IMG/VR virus record: IMGVR_UViG_3300034198_014458
Coordinates: 1 to 48,708 of that record
Length of the DNA stretch: 48,708 bases
From: a virus
Reading direction: 5' to 3' (one strand)
The translations under genes were made by a program, and so were the position numbers. Positions 14,790 through 23,524 of the stretch are shown piece after piece. Positions within the stretch are counted from its first letter, which is position 1; each line of letters starts with the position of its first letter. The notes below the pieces were generated by a model that saw nothing but the letters and a program-made list of their open reading frames with translations, searched no databases and was not told where the DNA came from.

Positions 14790-17700
14790 TAGTATTCCCG
14801 ATAAACTTATTCACAATTTTTGATTTGATAAAATTTTTAATTTTTTCAAATGGTGTTGTAACGGCAGTCAAGGCCATTGTTACAAAATAGAAGAATGACA
14901 ATGTGAAGAAGATTGTGTAACCTTTCAACAATGTGTCCTCTTTATCTAGGCGAGGATTAATCCAACCAATCAAGGCACAGATAGGTAAACCAATACCCAT
15001 CATAATCTTACCAGCAAGGTTAGATTCTTTACGCACCTTCATCATGCAGGCCATTTCTTCTGCCCATGGACGTGCCATCTTGTTAGCATACTTGATGACG
15101 AAATTCTTTTGAATCTCTGTACGGTTTGTTTGGTCTGGCCAGAAGAAACCTAGGTTAGGACCTTTGCCTTCCATCCAGTCAACAACTGTCTGAGCCCAAT
15201 ACACATAACCTTTATAGGTCATTGGGTATCTACGTTTCAACATAACACCGAAACGTTGGTCAGCAGTATTGATATCATTCTCAAAGTAACCAAGTTTGTT
15301 CAACTTAGCACAGATAATCTTACAGTCATCACCACCTGGTGCAGGAGTTTCGTCCCGCACAAGAATACCTGATTGAGTAACAACAGGGTCAAGTACTGCA
15401 TAACGTGGTGCAGAAGTTTGTGATGCTGACAACTGTTTAGTTTGCAATGTAGGTACACGTACAGAAACAGAAACTTCTTCAACAGTATTTAACAGGCCGT
15501 TGGCATGAAAATAAGCATCAGCAAACGATGTAATATTATCTATGTTATTGTTTGTATCATTACAAATACGAATCAAACGAGAACCGGTACGGAAACGTAA
15601 ACCGGATTGTTCATATGACGGGAAGTGTACACGAGCAGGTGCAACACCAAAGTCATTGGTGTATAAGTTACCTACAGTATAAATTGATGTACTGTCAGGA
15701 ATAATTGTCCATGCTGCGCTGATTGTTGCAACTTTAGTTGAACCGTTATATGCAGTAATTGTACGAGTTTGACCTAGACCTTTACCAGCAATAATCTTAA
15801 TGTACTTGTAACCACGAATCTCATCTTGGTCTGCCTTGTCCATCACTTTCAAGCCAGTTGATGGCCAGTTGATGGTTGGGAACACAGCAGAGAAATTACT
15901 ATACCAGTTATTATATGGCATACCGTTTGTAAGTGTGATTGTTGTGCTACTAGCGGTAGTAACACCACCTGTACAGATTACAGGAATATCAATTTTAGCG
16001 GTTGCACCAGATTTTGCGCCAGTTACAGTATCATTTGCAGCAAAAGTACCTGATACATCAACCAAGTATATACGAGCTTGATTCAATGACCATGAACGGC
16101 CGCCTTGGAAAATAACAGTACCACGACCACCTGAAGATGATGTAACAGTTTCATATTCACCAAACTTATCATGGAAGTTACTTGTTGCATTATACAAATA
16201 CAAACAAGCAGGACGTTCAATAAAATCATTAATTTTAATATCATCAAAGAATATATGAATGCGTTCGTTTGAACGTAAGTTCTTAGCAACAGCAATAACT
16301 TTCTGAGCACGAATATACGGAATAACAGACAAATCAACTTGACGATTACCAATAGATTTGGTAATAGTTTCTGGCACCATAATTTGTTGTGTACCAGAAC
16401 GTGTTTGTTGTAATGTGAATTGTTGAGTTACACGTTCTGAAACATCTCTTATGACCAAGTTACTGTTGTTCGGGTCACGGTATTCATCACCATTAATTGT
16501 TTGAACACTATAGCGGTCATTAGTAACAGTCTTGCTACCAGCAACATCTTCCCAGTTATTCCAGTTTTCACCCCAGCCTGGTAGGTTAGAACGTGGGTCA
16601 TTCAATGCTTTACCAATTGCGTCCCATGCATCATTACTACCTTGTAGGTTAACAAGAACATCAGGGTTCTTCTTAGTATCAACCCAAGTATCAGATGCAG
16701 GTGTTAAATCAATAGAACCAACATAGTTGGTCATAGTAAATGGGTTAACTAAAATTGCGTTACTTGCAATGTCTTGTACAATTGCAGCTTCAGAAATAAA
16801 TGATGTAGTAGCAATAGAACCAGCAGAAATATTTGAAGTAGTATTGTTTGCATCAATAACAAATGCGTGTGAGGTTGGAACAAACGGTGGACGTAGTTCA
16901 CCTTTTGATTTGTCTACTGAACAACGATATTCGAAGTTGGATACGTCACCGACACCGTGGCCACGGAAATTATCAACAAGAATACCATTCTTAAATCTTT
17001 CCAGTCCATTCTCATCAAGTACTGTTGTATCAGCAGCAGTCTTTTCTAATGAGTTTAAAGATGTGTAATATTCAAGGTTATCAATACGTTTTTCTAAACG
17101 TCCAATGTCTTTCATTGTGTAACGTTTGTTTTCAACGTAACGCACAACAGTATCATTAGGGAAGAATGTGTATGGTGACAAGAGAATTGTGTATAATGCC
17201 ATAGCATTATCTGGTGTCACAGGAGTTTGTGCATTAACAGCAGGCAAACCTTTGATGACTTGGAACTCACGTTCCGCTTTCAATACAACCTTGTCGATGC
17301 GTGGAACGTAATAACTGTAATCTGAAGTTAGACTCTCATCAGCTTTAGGAATAGCAACACCATTCAATGTAAAGTTAGGTGTTACATTAACCGCATTTGC
17401 ACGAATTGGTCGGAAGTCAATACAATCACGTAAATTATAAATTGTACCTGATGTAGGACTTGTGTATTTTGGAATCTTTGCGTAACGAACGTCAGCAGTT
17501 GCTCCCAAATTAATGTGTGTATACGAATCTACTGAACAGTAACCGTCACCAACATGTGTGAAGTAGTTAACAAGAACTAGAATCTGACCAGTAGGAGGCA
17601 ATGAACCTGGACGCAACGTGATGGCACCATGGTCATAATAGTTGTCACGTTGACCATCATCTAAGATGTATCGGTCAGTAATGTCTCTAGATGAACTTGC

Positions 17701-20046
17701 CATGTCAGCAGCATCAACAGCATCAGCAATATTACCAGAATCAATAACTTTGAACGAAGCTTTTCGGATTGTTCCATCAGCTTTGGTAATTGAGAAATGA
17801 CCGTACTGTTCTTCAAATGAACCATCAAGTTTAAATATATCTGAAATCCATAGATTATCAGATTTACCTGGAATTCTGTTTGGTGAGGAAATTGCAACTT
17901 GACCAGCAGCTGTGTAAACTGTTGCGGTGCCAATTGTTGTTCCACCTGTAGTATATGCAAATGTTGTGTTTGCCAAATTTAATTGTTTTGTTTTGGCAGC
18001 AGGCGAATTGTTATCTACAGAAGCAATAACGTCAACAGTAAATGTATTTGATGAATTAAAATTCAATGTTGAAGTTCCACCAGAAACAGAAATTGTTCTG
18101 CTTGCGGTGGTAAATGGAATTACTTGTCCAGATGTAAATTCTGAACTGCTTGCATTATTGGCAACAACGATAAAATGTTCAGTCTTTTGAGATTCTGACA
18201 AAGAACCAGAGCCAACAAACAACGTTGTAGCTGAACCGGTTGAAAGTGCCAAAGAACCAGAAGAAACTGTTACGTTTGTATATACTTTACGTGTGCGATA
18301 AGCTTGGTCGCTCATTCCATAAGAAACGAAACTTTGTGGAATCGCAAACAATAATGTGTTGTAATTTGTGTCGGAGAAGAATGTATTACCAGCAACAGTA
18401 CCACCTTGTTTATTTGAAGTGTATACGTCTGCGTTTGCTTTGAGTGTAGAACCGGTAGCAATAGTAATAGAATCTACATCTTTGACATTGAACTCAATAG
18501 AATATACTGAGTTTGCTGTTGGTGAAGTTGGGAAGTTATTTGCAACAGTCAATGTACGAGTTGCAGCAACATAACCCGAAACTCTACGTGCAACGTTATC
18601 TCCAGCAGAACCTGTGGTGATACGAATTGTTGCATTGGCAAATGCATTATCGGTTGCAGGTGATGCACCAGAACCAGGAAGAATCAATGTACTTGTTGAA
18701 CCACCAGTTGCATTACCTGTAATAGGTGTGAATCGGGTATCAAACACATATGCATCATACAAGTATGTGCTTGATAGTTGTGTGTTAGCAGCAGAAACAT
18801 ATTGCAACTGGCGAACACGAGCAGTACCAATTTTTGTAGAGTTGTATGTTGTATTATTTGCAGTTGTGATTAAACCAGATTGCACACAATGCATATCGGT
18901 GGTTACCATATTACCGATATCAAAGAAACCTCTTACGTTTGCGGCAACAAAGTAGTTACCATAGTTTGCTGCAATGTCGTAGTTGTTTACAGTTTCAGTT
19001 GTACGTGCTTTTTCGATTGACAAGTTAGTAGGTGCAATCGTTTCAAATTCATAACCACGTACATATGCTTTACCTGGACTCAAAGAAGCAGTAATGAAAC
19101 TTGCGTTGGCGGCCGCACCGGCTGCAGGAACATGGTCTTTCAAGTTCAATGCAAAAGGACGAACGGTGTAATCACCAGATTCGTCAAATGTACGGCGTGC
19201 GAATGTGGCTTCTAAGTCAGAGTAAATTGGGTACTTAACATTCTTTGTAACAGTACCACCATCAGTACGAACAATTTCAATGAACTTAGAATCGTCTGTA
19301 GAGTCTGTGGTTCTCTTCTCTAGTGTAAGAGTAATTTTGTAACGTGCGGAACCAGGAGCTTGATAGTTTGAAGCATCAAGTGCTGGATCCAACAAAGATG
19401 TATCAGTAACTTCAGTTACGATTTCATCATCATAGATTAGACCAACACGATAAGTAACATCGTTTGTGTACTTACCGAGAATAATTGTTTGTGGCAATAC
19501 TTTAACAAAGAATCCATCAACATAGTAGATGCCTTCATCGATGTGAGCAATAGAACCCAAACCAGATGATGCAGTAGAAATCAATTTAGCATTATATGGA
19601 GAAGCTTCGATAGTATAAATTGTTTGAGCATCAGACAGAACAACACCGGTTGTATACTCAACCATGATTGTTGGAGGCTCAGTATCGGTGGCAGCTGAAA
19701 CAGCAACAACCTTACCAAGACCACCTAAGTGGCCTAGTGCGTGAATGTCACCAACTGATTTACCTATAAAGTTGTTAACATCAATATCATTACCATTGAT
19801 ATCTGTAGTTTCTAATTTGTGATAACGTACCTTTGTTGATACGTTAACTTGACCACCGGTTACAACAGAACCGTGTTTAAAAATGTGGTTACCAAAACGA
19901 GAAACTTGATTTTGTAGGATTGTTTGTAGTTGAGTTAATTCACGAGCTTGAACTGCGTAACCTGGACGAAACAGAAGACGTAAGAAACGTTTTTCTTCAT
20001 CATAATCGTCATAGTATGGGGTTACATTAAAGTTTCTAATAGTCAT
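14782..20046 (-). CDS. Giant baseplate wedge protein, DUF4815/gp10-like (1754 aa)
   Basis: The N-terminus 'NVTPYYDDYDEEKRFLRLLF' and 'RELTQLQTILQNQVSRFGNHIF' mark the DUF4815 family of large marine-phage baseplate proteins. The middle is beta-rich with repeated small domains. Around residue 1000-1050 is a helical 'NKRYTMKDIGRLEKRIDNLEYYTSL' segment. Unusually, the C-terminal ~190 residues include 'DCKIICAKLNKLGYFEND' and then two hydrophobic stretches (IMMGIGLPICALIGW; IFFTLSFFYFVTMAL) followed by a basic tail. SD AAGGAA precedes the ATG. Probably a gp10-equivalent connecting baseplate to fibres. Confidence 0.78.
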   Translation of the reverse strand: MTIRNFNVTPYYDDYDEEKRFLRLLFRPGYAVQARELTQLQTILQNQVSRFGNHIFKHGSVVTGGQVNVSTKVRYHKLETTDINGNDIDVNNFIGKSVGDIHALGHLGGLGKVVAVSAATDTEPPTIMVEYTTGVVLSDAQTIYTIEASPYNAKLISTASSGLGSIAHIDEGIYYVDGFFVKVLPQTIILGKYTNDVTYRVGLIYDDEIVTEVTDTSLLDPALDASNYQAPGSARYKITLTLEKRTTDSTDDSKFIEIVRTDGGTVTKNVKYPIYSDLEATFARRTFDESGDYTVRPFALNLKDHVPAAGAAANASFITASLSPGKAYVRGYEFETIAPTNLSIEKARTTETVNNYDIAANYGNYFVAANVRGFFDIGNMVTTDMHCVQSGLITTANNTTYNSTKIGTARVRQLQYVSAANTQLSSTYLYDAYVFDTRFTPITGNATGGSTSTLILPGSGASPATDNAFANATIRITTGSAGDNVARRVSGYVAATRTLTVANNFPTSPTANSVYSIEFNVKDVDSITIATGSTLKANADVYTSNKQGGTVAGNTFFSDTNYNTLLFAIPQSFVSYGMSDQAYRTRKVYTNVTVSSGSLALSTGSATTLFVGSGSLSESQKTEHFIVVANNASSSEFTSGQVIPFTTASRTISVSGGTSTLNFNSSNTFTVDVIASVDNNSPAAKTKQLNLANTTFAYTTGGTTIGTATVYTAAGQVAISSPNRIPGKSDNLWISDIFKLDGSFEEQYGHFSITKADGTIRKASFKVIDSGNIADAVDAADMASSSRDITDRYILDDGQRDNYYDHGAITLRPGSLPPTGQILVLVNYFTHVGDGYCSVDSYTHINLGATADVRYAKIPKYTSPTSGTIYNLRDCIDFRPIRANAVNVTPNFTLNGVAIPKADESLTSDYSYYVPRIDKVVLKAEREFQVIKGLPAVNAQTPVTPDNAMALYTILLSPYTFFPNDTVVRYVENKRYTMKDIGRLEKRIDNLEYYTSLNSLEKTAADTTVLDENGLERFKNGILVDNFRGHGVGDVSNFEYRCSVDKSKGELRPPFVPTSHAFVIDANNTTSNISAGSIATTSFISEAAIVQDIASNAILVNPFTMTNYVGSIDLTPASDTWVDTKKNPDVLVNLQGSNDAWDAIGKALNDPRSNLPGWGENWNNWEDVAGSKTVTNDRYSVQTINGDEYRDPNNSNLVIRDVSERVTQQFTLQQTRSGTQQIMVPETITKSIGNRQVDLSVIPYIRAQKVIAVAKNLRSNERIHIFFDDIKINDFIERPACLYLYNATSNFHDKFGEYETVTSSSGGRGTVIFQGGRSWSLNQARIYLVDVSGTFAANDTVTGAKSGATAKIDIPVICTGGVTTASSTTITLTNGMPYNNWYSNFSAVFPTINWPSTGLKVMDKADQDEIRGYKYIKIIAGKGLGQTRTITAYNGSTKVATISAAWTIIPDSTSIYTVGNLYTNDFGVAPARVHFPSYEQSGLRFRTGSRLIRICNDTNNNIDNITSFADAYFHANGLLNTVEEVSVSVRVPTLQTKQLSASQTSAPRYAVLDPVVTQSGILVRDETPAPGGDDCKIICAKLNKLGYFENDINTADQRFGVMLKRRYPMTYKGYVYWAQTVVDWMEGKGPNLGFFWPDQTNRTEIQKNFVIKYANKMARPWAEEMACMMKVRKESNLAGKIMMGIGLPICALIGWINPRLDKEDTLLKGYTIFFTLSFFYFVTMALTAVTTPFEKIKNFIKSKIVNKFIGNTNV

Positions 20047-20054
20047 TTTATTCC

Positions 20055-21605
20055 TTAAAACCTAACAACAAATCTGATGTTTTCTGATTGACCATTTGAA
20101 CGCTCAACTTTTTTGAAATTTTCTGCATATAGTATGTCACCGGTATACGGTTGAAATTCTGGCCTTTTAATATTAACTACTGTTCTGCTTACTGCGGAAT
20201 TTTCACCAATTAAACCTTGGCCAACAACAGCAGAACCTCTTACTTTTGTTAAACGCACCACGTTAGATGTTTGTGCATGTACAAAACCAACAAAGGACTG
20301 ATATTCTGGTGTACCTTGATAAACCATCTCATTCAATTGATATTGTGTACCTGAAACCAATGTAATATCCGTTGTCTGTGAAATTACAGTATTAGAAGTG
20401 GTAGTATTTGCAGCACTTATTCTTCCATATTTATATGGGTCTCTTAGAAGACCATACTGTCGGAATGTTGTATTTGTAGAAATTATTCCACCTTCAGTAG
20501 AATCAATTGCACCAATCTTAACTGCAACCATTACATTGTTTGCAGACAATTCTTTTGCGGGGTTAAATGCATGGCCAAATTGTGGTGGCAATATAACTCT
20601 TGCATTTGCAGCGGTGCCAGAACCATAAATTTTAACATTGGCATAATTGTAGTCTCTACCATATGTTGACAACGTGATAGAATTTAATGTTCCGCCTTGC
20701 ACGTTTGCACTTGCAGCTGCGCCAGTTCCATCACCAATGATATAAACTCTAGTTGAAATGGTAATTGTGTTTGCGCTATTTGCACCGCCACCGTTTGCAG
20801 TAGTCGCAAGAGATATATTAATAATATTGTTTGGTGTATCAATACTTGTAATATGTGTACCCACAGATATACCTGTGCCTGATACGGCCATATTAGAAGA
20901 TACGTTACCCAATGTGGATATGCGTAAGAATGATTGACCTGTGGTAAATGCGGTTGCGGTTGCGTTTACTGTCTGATAACCAGAACCACTATTTGTAACA
21001 ACAATTCGGTTAATTTGACCAGGAACAACACCTGTAGGATTTACATTATAGTCCAATTTTGAACTACTGACTGGTGCTGGAATCCATGTATTGGAAATAA
21101 ACTTATTAAACGGTTTAACGTTATACATGTACTTCCAAATATAACCATCAGAAGTAGAGATTGTACCGTTTGATGTGTTATAGTCACCAGTTGGTTCAAT
21201 TGTTGATATTACAGCAGTACCGTTTGATAAACATTTATATACATTACGTTCGGCAGTAATAATATACATGCCATTTAAATTTTGACTCGCATTCGCAGTC
21301 AATAAACTGGTCATGTCAATGGTGTCATCAAATGAACGATAACGAACATTTGGCGTCCACTCTTTTCTTGGAATAACAAGTTCCACATCGTTGCCAGTAA
21401 TTTTCTTTGCGGCATACATGTTATCCCAAGTTTCTTTTTCAAACTTAACTGTATCTTGAGCCGCAGGAACTACATCCTCATTTACATAAGGAACATGGTT
21501 TGCAAGGTAAATATAACCAATCGTGGCCGGTTCTGGTTCATAGAACGATTCTTTGAACTGTTCAGCTGTATTAAACGATAGTCTTGTGGTTGTGGTAGAT
21601 GACAT
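20055..21605 (-). CDS. 8: Baseplate wedge protein gp8 (516 aa)
   Basis: T4 gp8 landmarks are visible: 'VELVIPRKEWTPNVRYRSFDD' (T4 VIPRRDW), 'NVYKCLSNG', 'STSDGYIWKYMYNVKPFNKF' (T4 GDGYVWEYLFEI) and the end 'GDILYAENFKKVERSNGQSENIRFVVRF'. T4 gp8 is 334 aa. The extra ~180 residues lie mainly in the middle (about 200-340) and include GxGY/GRDY beta repeats like those in gp6 and the 956-aa protein. gp8 dimers sit in the wedge next to gp10. AATAAATA at 21611-21618 is a possible late promoter. Confidence 0.85.
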   Translation of the reverse strand: MSSTTTTRLSFNTAEQFKESFYEPEPATIGYIYLANHVPYVNEDVVPAAQDTVKFEKETWDNMYAAKKITGNDVELVIPRKEWTPNVRYRSFDDTIDMTSLLTANASQNLNGMYIITAERNVYKCLSNGTAVISTIEPTGDYNTSNGTISTSDGYIWKYMYNVKPFNKFISNTWIPAPVSSSKLDYNVNPTGVVPGQINRIVVTNSGSGYQTVNATATAFTTGQSFLRISTLGNVSSNMAVSGTGISVGTHITSIDTPNNIINISLATTANGGGANSANTITISTRVYIIGDGTGAAASANVQGGTLNSITLSTYGRDYNYANVKIYGSGTAANARVILPPQFGHAFNPAKELSANNVMVAVKIGAIDSTEGGIISTNTTFRQYGLLRDPYKYGRISAANTTTSNTVISQTTDITLVSGTQYQLNEMVYQGTPEYQSFVGFVHAQTSNVVRLTKVRGSAVVGQGLIGENSAVSRTVVNIKRPEFQPYTGDILYAENFKKVERSNGQSENIRFVVRF

Positions 21606-21623
21606 GGTGTTATTTATTTCTCA

Positions 21624-23483
21624 TTACCAAGCATCACTTGAAGAAATTCTACTCCAAACATTTGTTGTCCCATTATAAGTTGCGGTGCAATAGTAGAAAT
21701 AATTATTAGCAAGATATACCATGCCTTTAGTATCACCAGAGGCACCTTTATTGGTCGATGGTGCAGCAGCAACAAATACAACTGAATTTGCAACAATGAC
21801 ATTAATGTTTGCCACATTGGCATTGGTTGAAACTAAATTGTTTGCAGTTGTGTTGGCTTGATTTCTTACTACTTGAATTCTATCAAGGTTGGCGTTAACT
21901 CTAACATCAAGGTCTGATGCAAGAGATGAGGTAGAATTTGCCAAACTATATCCGGCATTCGCATGTGCATAAGCACCATTGGCGTGGGCGAATGCGAGGT
22001 TGGCAGAAGATTCTAAAGTAATTGCTAAACTGCCTAATTGCAATGCCGTGTTGGCAACATCGTGTGCTGAATTGGCATGAACTCTTGCCGCATTGGCCTG
22101 AACGAATGCTGGCGTTGCAATGTTTGCTTGAGTATAAACTGTTGCAATTGTATTTGAGTTGGTATTAGCAACAATGTATGCGGCATTTGCGTGTGCGAAT
22201 GCTGGTGTTGCAATATTAGCCTGAGTGTAAATTACTACAAGATTGTTTGCGTTTGTATTGGCCAATGCATAGGCTGCGTTAGCATTAAACAATGCTAAGT
22301 TGGCAGTATTTGCAGATACCGCACCAACGTTTGCTTGATTATATGCCGCATTCGCAGTTGCAGAAGCATAGTTTGCGGTATTATTTGCAGTTGTCGCAGT
22401 ATTACCAGAATTGTTTGCAACCTGAAAAGCTGCATTGGCATACACACCACCGCTTGTAACGGTCAAAATCAATGTTGCAATAGCCGAAGTTGATGTGTTT
22501 GCTTGGTCATATGCACCACGAGCATGTACGTTCGCTGAGTTGGCGGTAGCAAATGCACTATTGATAAAGTTCGTATTCAATGTAACAGACAAACTATTTG
22601 CAAAATTGTATGCTGAGTTTGCATGAATGACTACAGAGTTGACAGTATTTGATACTGTGCTTAATGTCTGTGCGGTAGTATTTGCTTGTAACCAAACTGT
22701 TGCGATTGTATTCGAGTTGGTGTTAGCAACCAAGTATGCCGCATTGGCATATGCACCAGCAGAGTTTGCATTAATTGTTGCTAAGTTTGCGGCATTCCAA
22801 CCAGCAACCGCAATGTTACTTACGTTTGCAATATTGGATGCAACATTGATTGTAATTGTGTTGGATAGTACATTTGCGGCGTTATAAGCAGAATTTGCAT
22901 GTGCATAAGCACTTAATGTTAATCCAACGTTTGCGGTTGATACTAAAGTGTTTGCTAAATTAAAGGCACCGTTTGCGTGAATGTATGCGGTATTGGCAGC
23001 TTCAAATGCTGGTGTTGCAATGTTAGCCTGTGCAAATGCAGCCACGGCAGTAGTGTTTGCGGAACGTGCAATTGTGTTAACCGTGTTACCTAAACTGAAT
23101 GAGGCTAGCGCCGTGGTGTTTGCTGACAGAGCAATTGTGTTAACTGTATTTGCCAGATTAAATGCACCTGTCGCATGACCTGAAGCAAAGTTTGCAGTAG
23201 TATTTGCAGTATTGGCCGTGTTTGCGGCACCGTTTGCATGTGCAAATGCTGGTGTTGCGATATTTGCCTGTGTGAAAGCTGCGTTAGCTCGGTCAAATGC
23301 AGTATTGGCACGACTATAAGCAATGTTTGCATAGTTATCGACAGCCAAATCCAGACTGGATAACGTCAGTTGTTTTGTCGTGAATGTACCACTACTTTTA
23401 TCGACAACAACAAACACCGTATTGTCGGTGTTTGCGTCTGGTGTACTCAGTAGAGGTAAGTCCGTGATTCGTGTAGATGCCAT
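21624..23483 (-). CDS. Ala/Asn-repeat tail fibre protein (619 aa)
   Basis: N-terminal 'MASTRITDLPLLSTPDANTD' and 'VVDKSSGTFTTKQLTLSSL' form an attachment region. Residues ~50-540 are almost entirely ANxAxxxAN heptad-like repeats, including four copies of QANIATPAF and two of VANTNSNTIATV. This implies a long continuous trimeric coiled-coil or helical shaft. The C-terminal ~60 residues ('STNKGASGDTKGMVYLANNYFYYC') form a small cap also common in phage fibres. The underlying DNA is repetitive and prone to length change. Confidence 0.8.
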   Translation of the reverse strand: MASTRITDLPLLSTPDANTDNTVFVVVDKSSGTFTTKQLTLSSLDLAVDNYANIAYSRANTAFDRANAAFTQANIATPAFAHANGAANTANTANTTANFASGHATGAFNLANTVNTIALSANTTALASFSLGNTVNTIARSANTTAVAAFAQANIATPAFEAANTAYIHANGAFNLANTLVSTANVGLTLSAYAHANSAYNAANVLSNTITINVASNIANVSNIAVAGWNAANLATINANSAGAYANAAYLVANTNSNTIATVWLQANTTAQTLSTVSNTVNSVVIHANSAYNFANSLSVTLNTNFINSAFATANSANVHARGAYDQANTSTSAIATLILTVTSGGVYANAAFQVANNSGNTATTANNTANYASATANAAYNQANVGAVSANTANLALFNANAAYALANTNANNLVVIYTQANIATPAFAHANAAYIVANTNSNTIATVYTQANIATPAFVQANAARVHANSAHDVANTALQLGSLAITLESSANLAFAHANGAYAHANAGYSLANSTSSLASDLDVRVNANLDRIQVVRNQANTTANNLVSTNANVANINVIVANSVVFVAAAPSTNKGASGDTKGMVYLANNYFYYCTATYNGTTNVWSRISSSDAW

Positions 23484-23504
23484 CTATATTCCTATTAATC
23501 CGTT

Positions 23505-23512
23505 TATTTATA
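23505..23512 (-). promoter_or_regulatory. T4-type late promoter TATAAATA
   Basis: A perfect minus-strand TATAAATA lies 22-29 nt upstream of the ATG of the 619-aa fibre. In T4 this octamer is the whole late promoter, read by gp55 with gp33, and gp33 is encoded at 41957-42178. It is one of two perfect copies seen in a gene-start context. Confidence 0.7.
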
Positions 23513-23524
23513 ACGCCAGATTAG

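Noticed and set aside
22435-23178. Long plus-strand ORFs opposite the repeat fibre
   Set aside because: Antisense shadows created by the Ala/Asn codon repeats; no RBS, and composition mirrors the fibre gene.
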